A stretch of DNA of 64,000 nt from Methylomonas montana (GCF_030490285.1 NZ_CP129884.1:4464001-4528000), one strand, 5' to 3'. Shown: positions 9,590 through 18,412, numbered from the stretch's first letter. The notes: generated from the letters alone by a model not told the origin. Program-made: numbers and translations.

Positions 9590-9858
9590 TTTTGTGTCGC
9601 TGATGCGACGGCTGGTTTTAATGTCGGGTCTCGGCCCGACAGCCGAGTAACTTTTCTTTGTTTGGCCAAAGAAAAGTCACCAAAAGAAACGCCACCCGGA
9701 TGCCGCTTATTCCCTGCGCTCCTCACTTTTGAACGGGGTTGCCTGAAGGGGCTTCCCAGCCCCTGCATGCAACGCGCCGCATCCCTGCGGCGCCCCTTGC
9801 GGGCTGAGCCGTTCAAAAGCTCCGGTGCTCGGCGCGGCATACGGGAGAAAACCCACCG
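9590..9858 (+). repeat. Dispersed structured repeat, copy 1
   Basis: Shares blocks with copies at about 45988-46215 (+), 47226-47475 (-) and a decayed piece at 38733-38830. The core reads GTCGGGTCTCGGCCCGAC followed by AGCCGAG: two overlapping hairpins (GTCGGG/CCCGAC and CTCGGC/GCCGAG) that cannot form together. Just after it is a 10-base perfect stem, CTTTTCTTTG / CAAAGAAAAG (about 9651-9676). The tail (TTCAAAAGCTCCGGTGCTCGG and a following GCATACGGGA) is shared with copy 3. Open frames across it give similar short translations in all copies, which is why such repeats get annotated as small proteins; I do not regard these as genes. Confidence 0.75.
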
Positions 9859-9960
9859 GGGAATTGAAATTCAATCAGCTAGATCATTATGATGCTGCCG
9901 AAGTAAGGAGGCGCATCGTTCGCGATCGATGCGCTTCACTTCGTTCAGCACATCCTACGG

Positions 9961-10150
9961 TCCTTTTTTGGAGCCGCATCGCGACTTCCTTAAGGGTATC
10001 AGCCAAACTGGTGCGGTACGTATCTGGGCAAGTTCCCACAGCAACCGAAATTTTGCATTCGAGCTATCGCTAGGTATGCTCGCATGTCTAGCATCGCTTG
10101 GCGCAACGTTCGTTCACGATCTATATCAGGGGGCGTATAGTGATCCCTAA
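9961..10150 (+). pseudogene. 3' remnant of an integron cassette ORF (possible DUF4279 C-terminus)
   Basis: The frame that ends at TAA 10148-10150 reads about 60 sensible residues (GPFLEPHRDFLKGIS ... LACLASLGATFVHDLYQG). The end (short helix, beta strand with Trp and Ser, then L-xx-LASLG...DLY) resembles the C-terminus of DUF4279 proteins, a frequent integron cassette product; this family match is tentative. The stop codon lies inside the R'' box of the attC site, exactly where cassette genes usually end. The upstream sequence (to about 9960) is repeat material, so the N-terminal part has been lost. An in-frame ATG at 9929 exists but lies in the repeat. Confidence 0.5.
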
Positions 10151-10234
10151 CATGGCGATCAACCGGAGCGCGGTTGCAATGCGGTTTTTATTATTAAGCT
10201 TTCCGGGCCGCGCTCGGTTAGCTTTACGTTGGGC
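10145..10234 (+). other. Integron attC recombination site
   Basis: About 90 bases with the attC architecture. R'' box CCCTAAC (10145-10151). L'' arm ATCAACCGGAGCGCGG. A variable terminal structure follows. The L' arm is CCGCGCTCGGTTAGC. R' box GTTGGGC (10228-10234) fits the GTTRRRY core. The L''/L' arms pair (AACCG-AGCGCGG with CCGCGCT-CGGTT) leaving one unpaired G in the L'' arm, the extrahelical base that directs strand choice by IntI. It directly precedes the P-loop gene (ATG 10240) and overlaps the stop of the remnant cassette ORF. No integrase gene is in the window, so this is a lone attC or a CALIN. Confidence 0.82.
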
Positions 10235-10239
10235 GACAT

Positions 10240-10740
10240 ATGCGAACAGTCATTATCGGAAATAGTGGGAGCGGTAAAACTTGGTTGGCAAAGCGCCTCG
10301 CCGAGAAAAAGGCCACGCCAATGGTGCACCTGGACGACATATTTTGGCTTCCTGGTGGGTTCAATGAAATGCGTGATCCAGCGGAAGTTTCGCGCATCAT
10401 TGACACCGCGAGCGCGACGAAAAACTGGATTGTTGAAGGTGTCTATGGAAACTTGGCACAACAGTTTTTGCCCTCGGCCAGCACACTTATTTGGCTTGAG
10501 TTGCCTTGGGTTGTTTGCCAGCAGAGGTTGGCGTTGCGCGGTTTAGAAAGCAAAGCACATATGGGCCGCGAGCAGTCCGAGGCAGGCCTACGCGAACTCG
10601 TTCAGTGGGCAGAAAACTATTCCTCTCGTCAGGGCTCAAGCGGCCATGCAGCACATCTTTCCTTGTTCGAATCTTTCAACGGGCAACGCCTTAGGCTTTG
10701 CTCAGAATCACAAGTTCTGGAGTACCTAAATGCCGCCTAA
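10240..10740 (+). CDS. P-loop kinase-like cassette protein (FlaR/adenylate kinase-like)
   Basis: 166 residues. Walker A is at the extreme N-terminus (IGNSGSGKTWLA, residues 7-18). A beta strand with LDDIFWLPG follows near 31, and the IVEGVYG and LIWLELPWVVCQQR segments are typical of adenylate kinase-related P-loop proteins annotated as DNA topology modulation FlaR-like. These are common integron cassette products; the substrate is unknown. The ATG at 10240 lies five bases after the R' box of the attC, and the TAA stop lies inside a second attC R'' box (GCCTAAC 10735-10741). Composition and codon use look different from the neighbouring recB/mltB. Strong sign of arrival as a gene cassette. 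Confidence 0.85.
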   Translation: MRTVIIGNSGSGKTWLAKRLAEKKATPMVHLDDIFWLPGGFNEMRDPAEVSRIIDTASATKNWIVEGVYGNLAQQFLPSASTLIWLELPWVVCQQRLALRGLESKAHMGREQSEAGLRELVQWAENYSSRQGSSGHAAHLSLFESFNGQRLRLCSESQVLEYLNAA

Positions 10741-10765
10741 CCCTTCATTCAATGGGATGCCTAAC
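10735..10765 (+). other. Truncated attC site (left half)
   Basis: Begins with R'' box GCCTAAC (10735-10741) overlapping the stop codon of the cassette gene and continues CCTTCATTCAA, a classic attC left arm. The complementary L'/R' half is missing. The sequence instead runs into GGGATGCCTAACGG (a second GCCTAAC at 10759-10765) and then a REP-like hairpin. The cassette is therefore probably frozen on this side. Confidence 0.6.
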
Positions 10766-10783
10766 GGTGCCCGTTAATTATCT

Positions 10784-10808
10784 CATTCCCGCGCGCCGCG
10801 TGGGAATG
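10784..10808 (+). repeat. REP-like hairpin (CATTCCC/GGGAATG)
   Basis: A seven-base perfect stem, CATTCCC...GGGAATG, encloses a GC-only loop. Hairpins of the CATTCCC-GCG-type are widespread extragenic repeats and are commonly associated with RAYT transposases. A RAYT relic lies 24 bases further on, consistent with such a pairing. Confidence 0.55.
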
Positions 10809-10831
10809 CAAACCAGCCGCGCTGCGGTCAG

Positions 10832-11097
10832 CTAAAACCAATCCCGATAGACCGGCAATAATCCTTCCTGCCCCGCATAATTCCGGGCACTCGAATAACG
10901 CCAATGTTCCGGTAAATCAACATAACCGCGTTTGACCGGATTCAGGTGAATGTAATCCAATTTCTGCCGCAAGACCTCGGGACTATCGATCATCTGCGGA
11001 TGACTACCTTCTTCCCACAACTGATAATCCCGATCAGTTTTATGCGCCTTGCGGAACCAGCGCTGTAGCCTCTGGAACCGACATATAAATAAGTTTT
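10832..11097 (-). pseudogene. RAYT (REP-associated tyrosine transposase) C-terminal relic
   Basis: On the minus strand the frame ending at 10832 reads FQRLQRWFRKAHKTDRDYQ, then LWEEGSHPQ, then LDYIHLNPVKRGYVD and HWRYSSARNYAGQEG. These are the C-terminal hallmarks of IS200/IS605-like Y1 REP transposases, with the Tyr in the LDYIHLNPV helix. The N-terminal half, including the HUH motif, is absent and no start codon serves the whole frame (first ATG in frame at 11020). It is a different subfamily from the intact RAYT at 46291-46821. It lies immediately downstream of recB. Confidence 0.75.
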
Positions 11098-11149
11098 CGC
11101 AATATCTTTATCCCGCTGATAGAGGATTCACATTCCCAACACTGGACGA

Positions 11150-14100
11150 CTACTGAAAAAACACTCCCGCCAATTCCCGAAGCATTTCTTCATCCGGCAA
11201 ATCCGTATACACCCCGCTACCTGAAACATCTCCCCGCATTCCCCGGACAAACAAATACTTCACCCCGCCAAAATGCTCGGCATAGCGATACCCTGCCAAG
11301 CGCTGTTGCAGATAAGCGTCCAGCACCACGCTGTACAGCCAATACTGCAAGCCGTAATTATGTTCGCGCATCGCTTGCAGCAGGCTGGGATGGCTATAGT
11401 CGGCCAGCGCGTTGGTTTTGTAGTCCATCACATAAAATTTGCCCTGATATTCGCAGACCAGATCGATGAAGCCGGTCAGATAACCGCTCATTTGTTTGGC
11501 GGTCAATGGCTGGTAGGCGGGGCTGGCGGCCAGCATGCGGTTAATTTGCAGGGTGTCCACCACATCGGGCATGGCCAGATAAAACGGCATTTCCTTGACG
11601 ATACCGGCGGCGGGCAGGTTTTTCAGGCAAAAATCCGGATCGGCAGCCAGCGGCGTCGAAACCGTATCGAGCAATAATCGATTCAATCGTTGCGGCTGCT
11701 CCAAGCGCAAGCCATAACGTAAGCAGGCTTGATCGCGTTGCCGACTGATGTCGGCGCCGACGGCCAGCATTTTGAAATCGACAGTCTCCAGCAAGCTGTG
11801 GATGACGTTGCCGGTATGCGCGCCGCGCGGTAAGCCATCGTCGATGAGAGCCGTATCGGCGGCTTCCTCGGCTTTGTCGGCCGGCAGCTCCGGCGCGTCT
11901 TCCAAGGTCAATGCCGCCAGCGCGGTGTAGCTGCTCATTTGCCAGACGCTATGCAGGCTGCGGCGACGCGACCGGCAGGCCAGCGGTCTATCGTCACTAG
12001 CGGCTTGATAGCGGCCGCCGGCTTCTGTTTCTGCCGGTAACAGCCGATATTCGAATCTCTGCGGAGCTTCGGTCGCCAAGGCTTTTAGTTTGAGCTGTTG
12101 GCTAGCGAAATCATCGTCGGCGAACTCAAACAAGTAAGCAAACGCCGAGTTGTTGGCCTTGTCCTTGGTGCGCACGTCGGCCCAGTTCAGATAGCAGCGG
12201 TATTTGGCGCGGGTGACCGCCACGTAAAACAAGCGTAAATCCTCGGCCAGTTCTTCGTGCAAGGCTTGTTCGCGGTGTTCGATAAACTTCTCGGAACCCA
12301 GGTCGGCGATCATTTCGCCGCTCTCGTGGCATTGCACCAAACGTCGCTCGTTTTTCAAGCGGTCGCTGCGCCGCCACAGGTCCGGGCAGAACACTAGCGG
12401 ATATTCCAAGCCTTTGGCGCTATGCAACGTGACGATTTTCACCGCGTCCTCGTCGCTTTCCAGCCGCAATTGTTGTTCGTCGCCACTGACTTGGCCGGAC
12501 TGCTGAATCGCCCGCCGCAGCCAGTCCAGCGATTTATTGATCGCCAGATGTTCGTCTATTGCCGCCTGTTGCAAGCGCTCGATAAGATGATGGATGTTGG
12601 TCAAGGCGCGTTCGGCTTGCGGCAGCACGGACAAATGCACTTCCACTCGTTCCCTGCGCAATAGTTGCTGCATCATCGCCAACAGGCCCTGGCGCTGCCA
12701 GCATTGCAGATAATCCTGAAACCGGTTCAACCAGCCGTCCAGCGCCGCTTCGTCCTGGCCGAGCCGGTACAATTGCTGGCCGTCCAGATCAAACCAGCCT
12801 ACGGTTAGCGCCTGTTTCAATGCGCCGATCTGGCCGGGTTGCGCTACCGCCTGCAACACGCAATACAGTTCAAACGCCTGCGGCGAGGCGAATACCGATT
12901 GCTTGCTGTTCAACACCGCCGGAATGCCCGCTTCCAGCAAAGCTTTCTGATAATCGGCGGCGGCGCTATTGCTTCTAACCAGTATCGCAATATCCCTGGG
13001 CTGTAAAGTCCGCTCGGCCTGCCCTTTTTCGGTGATTTTGCCACTGCTGAGCAATTGCAAAATCTCGCTGATCACGGCACTGCGGATCAGGTCGCCGACT
13101 TCTTTGGAGCTGCCTTGGCGTGCGGTCCAATATTCCTGATTGCCCGAATTTTTATCCAGCTGCCACAACACCAGCGGTGCAGCATCGCCGATGCGGCCGT
13201 CGGCGATGCTACGCCCGGCTTGCACCGGCGTGAAATCCAGCCGGTCGAACAAAAACGGTTGGGCGCGCTGGAACAACCGATTGACGCCGGCCACCAATTG
13301 CGGATGCGAACGCCAGTTATGCAGCAAGGTGTAATGTTGTTGGGCCTGGCTCTGCGCGGCGAAGTAGGAAAAAATGTCGGCGCCGCGAAATTTGTAGATG
13401 GCTTGTTTCGGATCGCCGATCAGATACAGATACTGGCTGGCATCGGCGAAGATGCCGGAGAAAATTCGCCATTGGTTGACGTCGGTGTCCTGAAACTCGT
13501 CGATCAACGCTGCCCGGAAGCGCTGCCGCAATTCGCTGATCAACAGCGGACCGTTATCGCCGCGCAGGGCCGCGGCCAAGCGAGTGATCAGGTCGTCGAA
13601 GGACAGCACGTTGTTTTGTTGCAGACGTTTATCCAGCTCGGTGCGCAAACTGCTTAGCAAGGCGTTGCGAAACGTTACCTGTAAATGACTTAGCGCGGTG
13701 GCCAAGGTTTCGAACGGGCCGCAATCTATCGCCAGACTGTCGAGATAAATCTGCTTCTGTTCCGCGCTGGGCAAGGGCTTGGTCTTGCTGGTCCTGAATT
13801 TGACGCCGTTCAAGCCGGCCAATAAACCGGTCTCGCTCAGCCAGTCCATCTCCGGCAGATCGGCACTCTGATCGGCCAGCCAGGTTCGTAATGCATCGGC
13901 CAGCGCCGGAAAGTCCCGGACGAAACTGGCGGTGAACAGACCATCGGCAAAAGCCGTTTCGAGGGTAATCAACACCGCAGGCAGGCTGCTCTCGGCGGCG
14001 GCAATCAGCCCCGGCAATCGCGCCAGGCCGGCATCGACATCGTCGTCGTCCGGATAAGTGTTTTGTTGCAGGGCCACGCCGTTGATACTGGCGAGCAACG

Positions 14101-14653
14101 CGTCCGGCGTCGGATAGGCTCGGGTCAGCAAGGTAACCTGCCAGGCCGGCCGACTATAGATTTGCCGGCGCCAGAAGTCGTCGGCGCAATGCAGTTTCAG
14201 ATCGGCGATGTCGCCGCTCAACTTGCAATCGAACAATTGCCCGCTTTCCAGGGCATGCTCGGCCAGCACCCGCTGACAGAAACCATGGATCGTGAAGATC
14301 GCCGCTTGATCGATGTCCAACAGCGCCAGATCCAGGCGTTGGCGGATGCTGTCGCTATCCAGTTCCAGACCGGCCAGCCAATTGTGGATGGCCGGATCGG
14401 CTTTGGGTTGGTTTTTTAGTAGTACTTGGCGGGCCTCGGCCAGCCGGTCGCGTATCCTTTCCTTCAATTCCTCGCTGGCGGCTTTGGTGAAAGTCACCAC
14501 CAGTAATTGTTTGATGTCCAGCTGCTGCTCGACGACGAAGCGCAACACCAGCATCGCGATGGTGTAAGTCTTGCCGGTGCCGGCGCTGGCCTCGATCAGA
14601 TTGATGCCGGTTTCCAGTTCGCTGGTTATCGCATCGAAGGCTTTACTCGCCAT
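11150..14653 (-). CDS. recB: RecBCD enzyme subunit RecB (exonuclease V beta)
   Basis: About 1167 residues. A UvrD-like superfamily 1 helicase occupies the N-terminal two thirds: Walker A SAGTGKT near residue 23, Walker B with DEFQDTDVNQW near 393, and a late helicase motif VTLHSAKGLEYP. The C-terminal RecB nuclease domain has the catalytic DYKTN motif near residue 1090 preceded by GFIDLV. RecB supplies the 3'-5' helicase and the only nuclease site of RecBCD. Start ATG 14653 overlaps the recC stop; the frame extends to 14701 but inside recC and without family similarity. recD is not downstream: a RAYT relic and a cassette occupy that place. Confidence 0.95.
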   Translation of the reverse strand: MASKAFDAITSELETGINLIEASAGTGKTYTIAMLVLRFVVEQQLDIKQLLVVTFTKAASEELKERIRDRLAEARQVLLKNQPKADPAIHNWLAGLELDSDSIRQRLDLALLDIDQAAIFTIHGFCQRVLAEHALESGQLFDCKLSGDIADLKLHCADDFWRRQIYSRPAWQVTLLTRAYPTPDALLASINGVALQQNTYPDDDDVDAGLARLPGLIAAAESSLPAVLITLETAFADGLFTASFVRDFPALADALRTWLADQSADLPEMDWLSETGLLAGLNGVKFRTSKTKPLPSAEQKQIYLDSLAIDCGPFETLATALSHLQVTFRNALLSSLRTELDKRLQQNNVLSFDDLITRLAAALRGDNGPLLISELRQRFRAALIDEFQDTDVNQWRIFSGIFADASQYLYLIGDPKQAIYKFRGADIFSYFAAQSQAQQHYTLLHNWRSHPQLVAGVNRLFQRAQPFLFDRLDFTPVQAGRSIADGRIGDAAPLVLWQLDKNSGNQEYWTARQGSSKEVGDLIRSAVISEILQLLSSGKITEKGQAERTLQPRDIAILVRSNSAAADYQKALLEAGIPAVLNSKQSVFASPQAFELYCVLQAVAQPGQIGALKQALTVGWFDLDGQQLYRLGQDEAALDGWLNRFQDYLQCWQRQGLLAMMQQLLRRERVEVHLSVLPQAERALTNIHHLIERLQQAAIDEHLAINKSLDWLRRAIQQSGQVSGDEQQLRLESDEDAVKIVTLHSAKGLEYPLVFCPDLWRRSDRLKNERRLVQCHESGEMIADLGSEKFIEHREQALHEELAEDLRLFYVAVTRAKYRCYLNWADVRTKDKANNSAFAYLFEFADDDFASQQLKLKALATEAPQRFEYRLLPAETEAGGRYQAASDDRPLACRSRRRSLHSVWQMSSYTALAALTLEDAPELPADKAEEAADTALIDDGLPRGAHTGNVIHSLLETVDFKMLAVGADISRQRDQACLRYGLRLEQPQRLNRLLLDTVSTPLAADPDFCLKNLPAAGIVKEMPFYLAMPDVVDTLQINRMLAASPAYQPLTAKQMSGYLTGFIDLVCEYQGKFYVMDYKTNALADYSHPSLLQAMREHNYGLQYWLYSVVLDAYLQQRLAGYRYAEHFGGVKYLFVRGMRGDVSGSGVYTDLPDEEMLRELAGVFFQ

Positions 14654-17600
14654 GCGCCGCCCTCCAAACCGGTTGCAGCAATTGCCGGCATTGCGCGGCA
14701 AAGTCTTCGTTAAAAATCTCGGTTAAATCGCGATAAGCGAATAGATGCGCAATTTCCGGTTCGTAGCCTTTCTCGATGCTGTCCAGCGTTTGCTTAATGA
14801 CCGCAGACAATGCATAGTCGGGATTTTTCTGCTGTAGATAGCAAAAGGCGGCTTCGCTGAAAAAAGCATCCGGCCGGCGCCTTCCTTGCATGAAAATCTC
14901 CAATAACAGCCGCAATTGTTCCGGCTGCGGGCCGGGCGAAAACAATAAGTCAGCATCGGCGCTAAGCAAATAAGTCGCTTGCGGGCGGATTTGATTAACG
15001 ATCAAGTGTTGCAGCCAGGCGCCAACAAAATCGCGTCCCTTTAACGTGCTAAATCGGTAGATCAAGCTACCGTTTTGATATTGATTACTCAGCTTGCCGA
15101 CCAGTCGATAGCCGCCCAGATTGAAGTCGATGGCCACGGCCGGCAGCGCTTCGCCGAGATTCTTATCGCTTATTAGCTCGGCGAATTGGGCTATCGCCGG
15201 TTCGTGCTGCCGCCAGGCGATTTCGCCCGGCGCGGCGGCCGGCCAGCGGCCTTGGGCTTGCAGCTTCTCTAGCGTAAACGGCCGGCCATGTAGTTTCGCG
15301 TCCAGCCATTGCTGAGCTATTTGATAATCGTCCAGCGAGTTCAATGCAAACGGCTCGCGTTCCTCGGCATCGACTTCCAGCCTGGGCAGTTGCACGCCCA
15401 ATTGCTGGCGTAGAAAAAAGCGCTGCGGATGGTGGTAAAAACTCAGCAACTCGCCGATTTCGATCAATTCCTCGGGCTCGGCATCCAGTTCGCCTTGCCA
15501 CCAGGGAGCGGGCGGCTGCTTTTCGGCGCGAATACGTTGGGCGGTTTCCAGATCGTGCCGGGCGTAGCTGAACAAGCCCGGGTCGTCGCCGCGAAAATAG
15601 CGCGGGCTGAAGGGGTGCAGCGGATGATGAATCGTCAGCTTGTCCAGGCCGTAACTGTCGCGCAACACATCCAACAATTCGCTGACGATGGGCGAGGGCG
15701 GAATCTCGCTGTTGTCGCGCAAGGACTGGCCGATGTATGTGACGATCAACTGCCGGCGCGCCGACAACAGGATTTCCAGAAACTGGTAGCGGTCGTCGGC
15801 GCGGCGCGAGCGGTCGCCCAAACGCGGGTGTTGGGCCAGCAGATCAAAGGTGGGATGCCGCTCTATTTTCGGAAACTCACCGTCGTTCATGCCCAGCAAG
15901 GCGATCACCTGGCAAGGGATGGAACGCATCGGCAACATCGAGCAAAACGTCAATTGGCCGCGCAAGAAACCGTTGCCGGATTTGGTTTCGTCCATCCGGC
16001 CTTCCAGCCAGGCGATGATCACCGCCAGACTCAAGGGCTGATGATGAATGTCTGCAAAATCGGCCAACTCGGCGAGCAATTCGTTGAGCGGCTGGCGTTC
16101 GACCGGGTCGGCGCCGGCCAATAGGGTATCCGCATACGCTCGTAAACACGGCTGCCAATCGGCCAGGGTTTTTGCCGATTTCAATTCATCCCCTGCCCGA
16201 AAACACAGTTGCAGAAAGCTATTTAGGCCTCCCAAAGCCTGAGCGGCAGAGCCTTCTATGTCCGGATACGGCAGTACGCCGTCCACGAAAACCTCGTCGC
16301 CGGCCACCGCGTACCCCATAAACAGGCGCTGCAAACTGGCCTGCCAGGTGTTTTGCTGCAAGGGCGGCAAGCCTTGGGCTTGCTTGTCGGCGGCGGATTT
16401 GCCCCAGCGCACATGGGTGTCTTGCAGCCAGTAACGAATCAATTCCAGATTGTTTTCGTCCAAGCCGAAACCGGCATGGACCAACGGTTGTTCCAGCAAA
16501 TCCAACACCGTCTGCCAGCCGAAGCGGCTTTGCGACAGTTGTAAAAACCGGATGAAAGCGTCTAACGCCGCGTTGCTGACTTTCAGGCTGCGGTCGGCGA
16601 TCGCATGCTGGATATCGTCGAATACCGCGCTGATGAACGGCGCGTAGAGCTGGATGTCCGGTGCCATTACCACGATGTCGCGCAATTCCAGGTCGACGTG
16701 GTTTTCCAAGGCCTCCAGCAATTGATTTTTCAACACCTGCACTTCGCGGAGCCGGGAATGGCAGGCGTGGATGCCGATGGAGCCATCCGCTTGCAAGGCC
16801 AGTTGCGGCGTCTGGTTGGCTAGAATATCGTTTTGCAATTGCTGGAGATTGCTGTCGCTGTCGCTGGCCTCGAAACTGCTGGGTTCGAAGGCAAATTCTA
16901 CTTGTTCCAGCAACATCTGCTGAAACTCGCGGCCTTGTTGCCCTAACCTGACCAGCAAGGGATGGCCGTCGAATTCTTGCAGTTGCGCCAGCAAACGTTT
17001 GCCGGGCAAGTCAGCCCAATAGCCTTGCACCGGATTGAGCAGATATAAATGCACGTCGCAATGCAGCGCCAAGGCTTGTAGATAACTCAGCAGCAAGGGC
17101 GGCAGGCTGTTGACGCCGAAAACCGACACCCGTTCCGGCAAGTCCGCTTGAAACTGGCCCGGCGGGGCGTTGCGTAGTTTGTCGATCACTTGCAACCAAT
17201 GTTCGCCGCGATGCCCGCTATCGCTAGTGGCGGCGATTTGCCGCCACAACGCCGCTTGCCAGCGTTCCGCTTCGCTATGATGAACGAGACGGTTTTCCCG
17301 CCAGGCTGTCAGCAAGTCGGGGCGCAGCATTTGGTATTGGTCGAAAATTCGCGCCAGCTGTAAGGCCAGTTGATAACGTTTAAGGTCGGCATTTTCGCCG
17401 GCTAGATATTGCCGTAAAGCCTGATACACTTCGCCGTCGAGATCGCGCAGCAAGGCTTCGAAACGCCAAAGCATGACATGCCGGTCGAAGCTGGGGTCGT
17501 GCAGATCGGCATGCAGTTTCTGGGCTAGTTCGCCGAAAAATTTGGCCGGAAACAAGTAGCTGAAATGTCCCCAGACCTGAAAACGGCTGGCCAGTTGCTG

Positions 17601-17741
17601 GGACAGCCAGCGCTCCATGCCTTGGCTCTGAATCAGGAAAATTTCCGCGGCGAACGGCGAGGATAATGGCGATGAGCTGATGACCGCCGCTAGATGCTCC
17701 AGCAGATTTTCGGTTTTATTGGAGCTGTGCAGTACGAACAT
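14643..17741 (-). CDS. recC: RecBCD enzyme subunit RecC (exonuclease V gamma)
   Basis: 1032 residues, somewhat shorter than E. coli RecC (about 1120). The N-terminus contains the RecC signature QSQGMERWLSQQLA, followed by inactive helicase-like domains (for example LRDIVVMAPDIQLYAPFI and CQVIALLGMNDGEFPK) and a C-terminal nuclease-like fold. RecC holds the complex together and recognises Chi. Its stop overlaps the recB start by about 11 bases, so the two are translationally coupled. The ptrA gene that sits between recC and recB in enterics is absent. Confidence 0.95.
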   Translation of the reverse strand: MFVLHSSNKTENLLEHLAAVISSSPLSSPFAAEIFLIQSQGMERWLSQQLASRFQVWGHFSYLFPAKFFGELAQKLHADLHDPSFDRHVMLWRFEALLRDLDGEVYQALRQYLAGENADLKRYQLALQLARIFDQYQMLRPDLLTAWRENRLVHHSEAERWQAALWRQIAATSDSGHRGEHWLQVIDKLRNAPPGQFQADLPERVSVFGVNSLPPLLLSYLQALALHCDVHLYLLNPVQGYWADLPGKRLLAQLQEFDGHPLLVRLGQQGREFQQMLLEQVEFAFEPSSFEASDSDSNLQQLQNDILANQTPQLALQADGSIGIHACHSRLREVQVLKNQLLEALENHVDLELRDIVVMAPDIQLYAPFISAVFDDIQHAIADRSLKVSNAALDAFIRFLQLSQSRFGWQTVLDLLEQPLVHAGFGLDENNLELIRYWLQDTHVRWGKSAADKQAQGLPPLQQNTWQASLQRLFMGYAVAGDEVFVDGVLPYPDIEGSAAQALGGLNSFLQLCFRAGDELKSAKTLADWQPCLRAYADTLLAGADPVERQPLNELLAELADFADIHHQPLSLAVIIAWLEGRMDETKSGNGFLRGQLTFCSMLPMRSIPCQVIALLGMNDGEFPKIERHPTFDLLAQHPRLGDRSRRADDRYQFLEILLSARRQLIVTYIGQSLRDNSEIPPSPIVSELLDVLRDSYGLDKLTIHHPLHPFSPRYFRGDDPGLFSYARHDLETAQRIRAEKQPPAPWWQGELDAEPEELIEIGELLSFYHHPQRFFLRQQLGVQLPRLEVDAEEREPFALNSLDDYQIAQQWLDAKLHGRPFTLEKLQAQGRWPAAAPGEIAWRQHEPAIAQFAELISDKNLGEALPAVAIDFNLGGYRLVGKLSNQYQNGSLIYRFSTLKGRDFVGAWLQHLIVNQIRPQATYLLSADADLLFSPGPQPEQLRLLLEIFMQGRRRPDAFFSEAAFCYLQQKNPDYALSAVIKQTLDSIEKGYEPEIAHLFAYRDLTEIFNEDFAAQCRQLLQPVWRAAHGE

Positions 17742-17821
17742 CGGCTAATGGAAAAAACTTATTTACAGTAAGGGCTAGCTGGGTAATAGTTTTACAGTAG
17801 CGTTTAACCAACAGGAACACA

Positions 17822-18412
17822 ATGAAAAATCTATTCTTTGTTTTTGCCCTATGTCTGTCCGTTGACAGCTGGGCCGGGGTTTATAAATGTACCGACGCGT
17901 CCGGACATACCGACTACCAATCTTCCCCTTGCACCGATGACCATAAGGCCGTGCAGATGAATACCAAAACCGGCGGCAGCGTCGATCTGAACGCGGTGGA
18001 AAACCAGAAAGCCGCGGAAGCCGAGTCAAAAAAACAACATGGCTTGCAAGAGCAAGCAGAACAACAGGCCAAGCTTGACGCGATCGCCAAAGTTAAACAA
18101 GAAGCCAAAGCGCAAAGCGAATTGACCCAAAATCTGATCAAGCAAAACCCCATGCAGTTTTCCGCGTTTGCCATCCCACCTTACGATCCGGAAAAATTGC
18201 CGGCACAAGTCAAACCATTCGAGGCTCGTTTGCCGGATGTCGAAAAATTCCGGCGGCTGGCCGCGCAAAAAGCCTTGGCCAGTGGTGAATGTCAGCGCGT
18301 CGAGGCCGACGAACTGATAGCAAAAAGCAAACCCGATCAATTGACGTTTCTGATCAATTGCAGCAGCGGCAAAACTTTTTTGTTAAACGAAACCGAACTT
18401 AGCCAACCATGA
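17822..18412 (+). CDS. DUF4124 domain secreted protein
   Basis: 196 residues. A signal peptide (about residues 1-19, ending SWA) is followed at once by a DUF4124 motif (GVYKCTDASGHTDYQSSPC), a short beta-rich domain with a conserved Cys pair. Then come a long charged helix rich in Gln, Lys and Ala (about 60-110) and a C-terminal region with two further Cys residues. DUF4124 proteins are probably periplasmic; no biochemical role is established. The ATG at 17822 follows an AGGAACAC ribosome site. It overlaps the next gene by four bases (ATGA), so it is coupled to the dehydrogenase. Confidence 0.8.
   Translation: MKNLFFVFALCLSVDSWAGVYKCTDASGHTDYQSSPCTDDHKAVQMNTKTGGSVDLNAVENQKAAEAESKKQHGLQEQAEQQAKLDAIAKVKQEAKAQSELTQNLIKQNPMQFSAFAIPPYDPEKLPAQVKPFEARLPDVEKFRRLAAQKALASGECQRVEADELIAKSKPDQLTFLINCSSGKTFLLNETELSQP

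Noticed and set aside
9500-9892. 130-residue frame across mltB's end and repeat copy 1
   Set aside because: It overlaps mltB and then only translates the dispersed repeat; the same short peptide appears in other copies.
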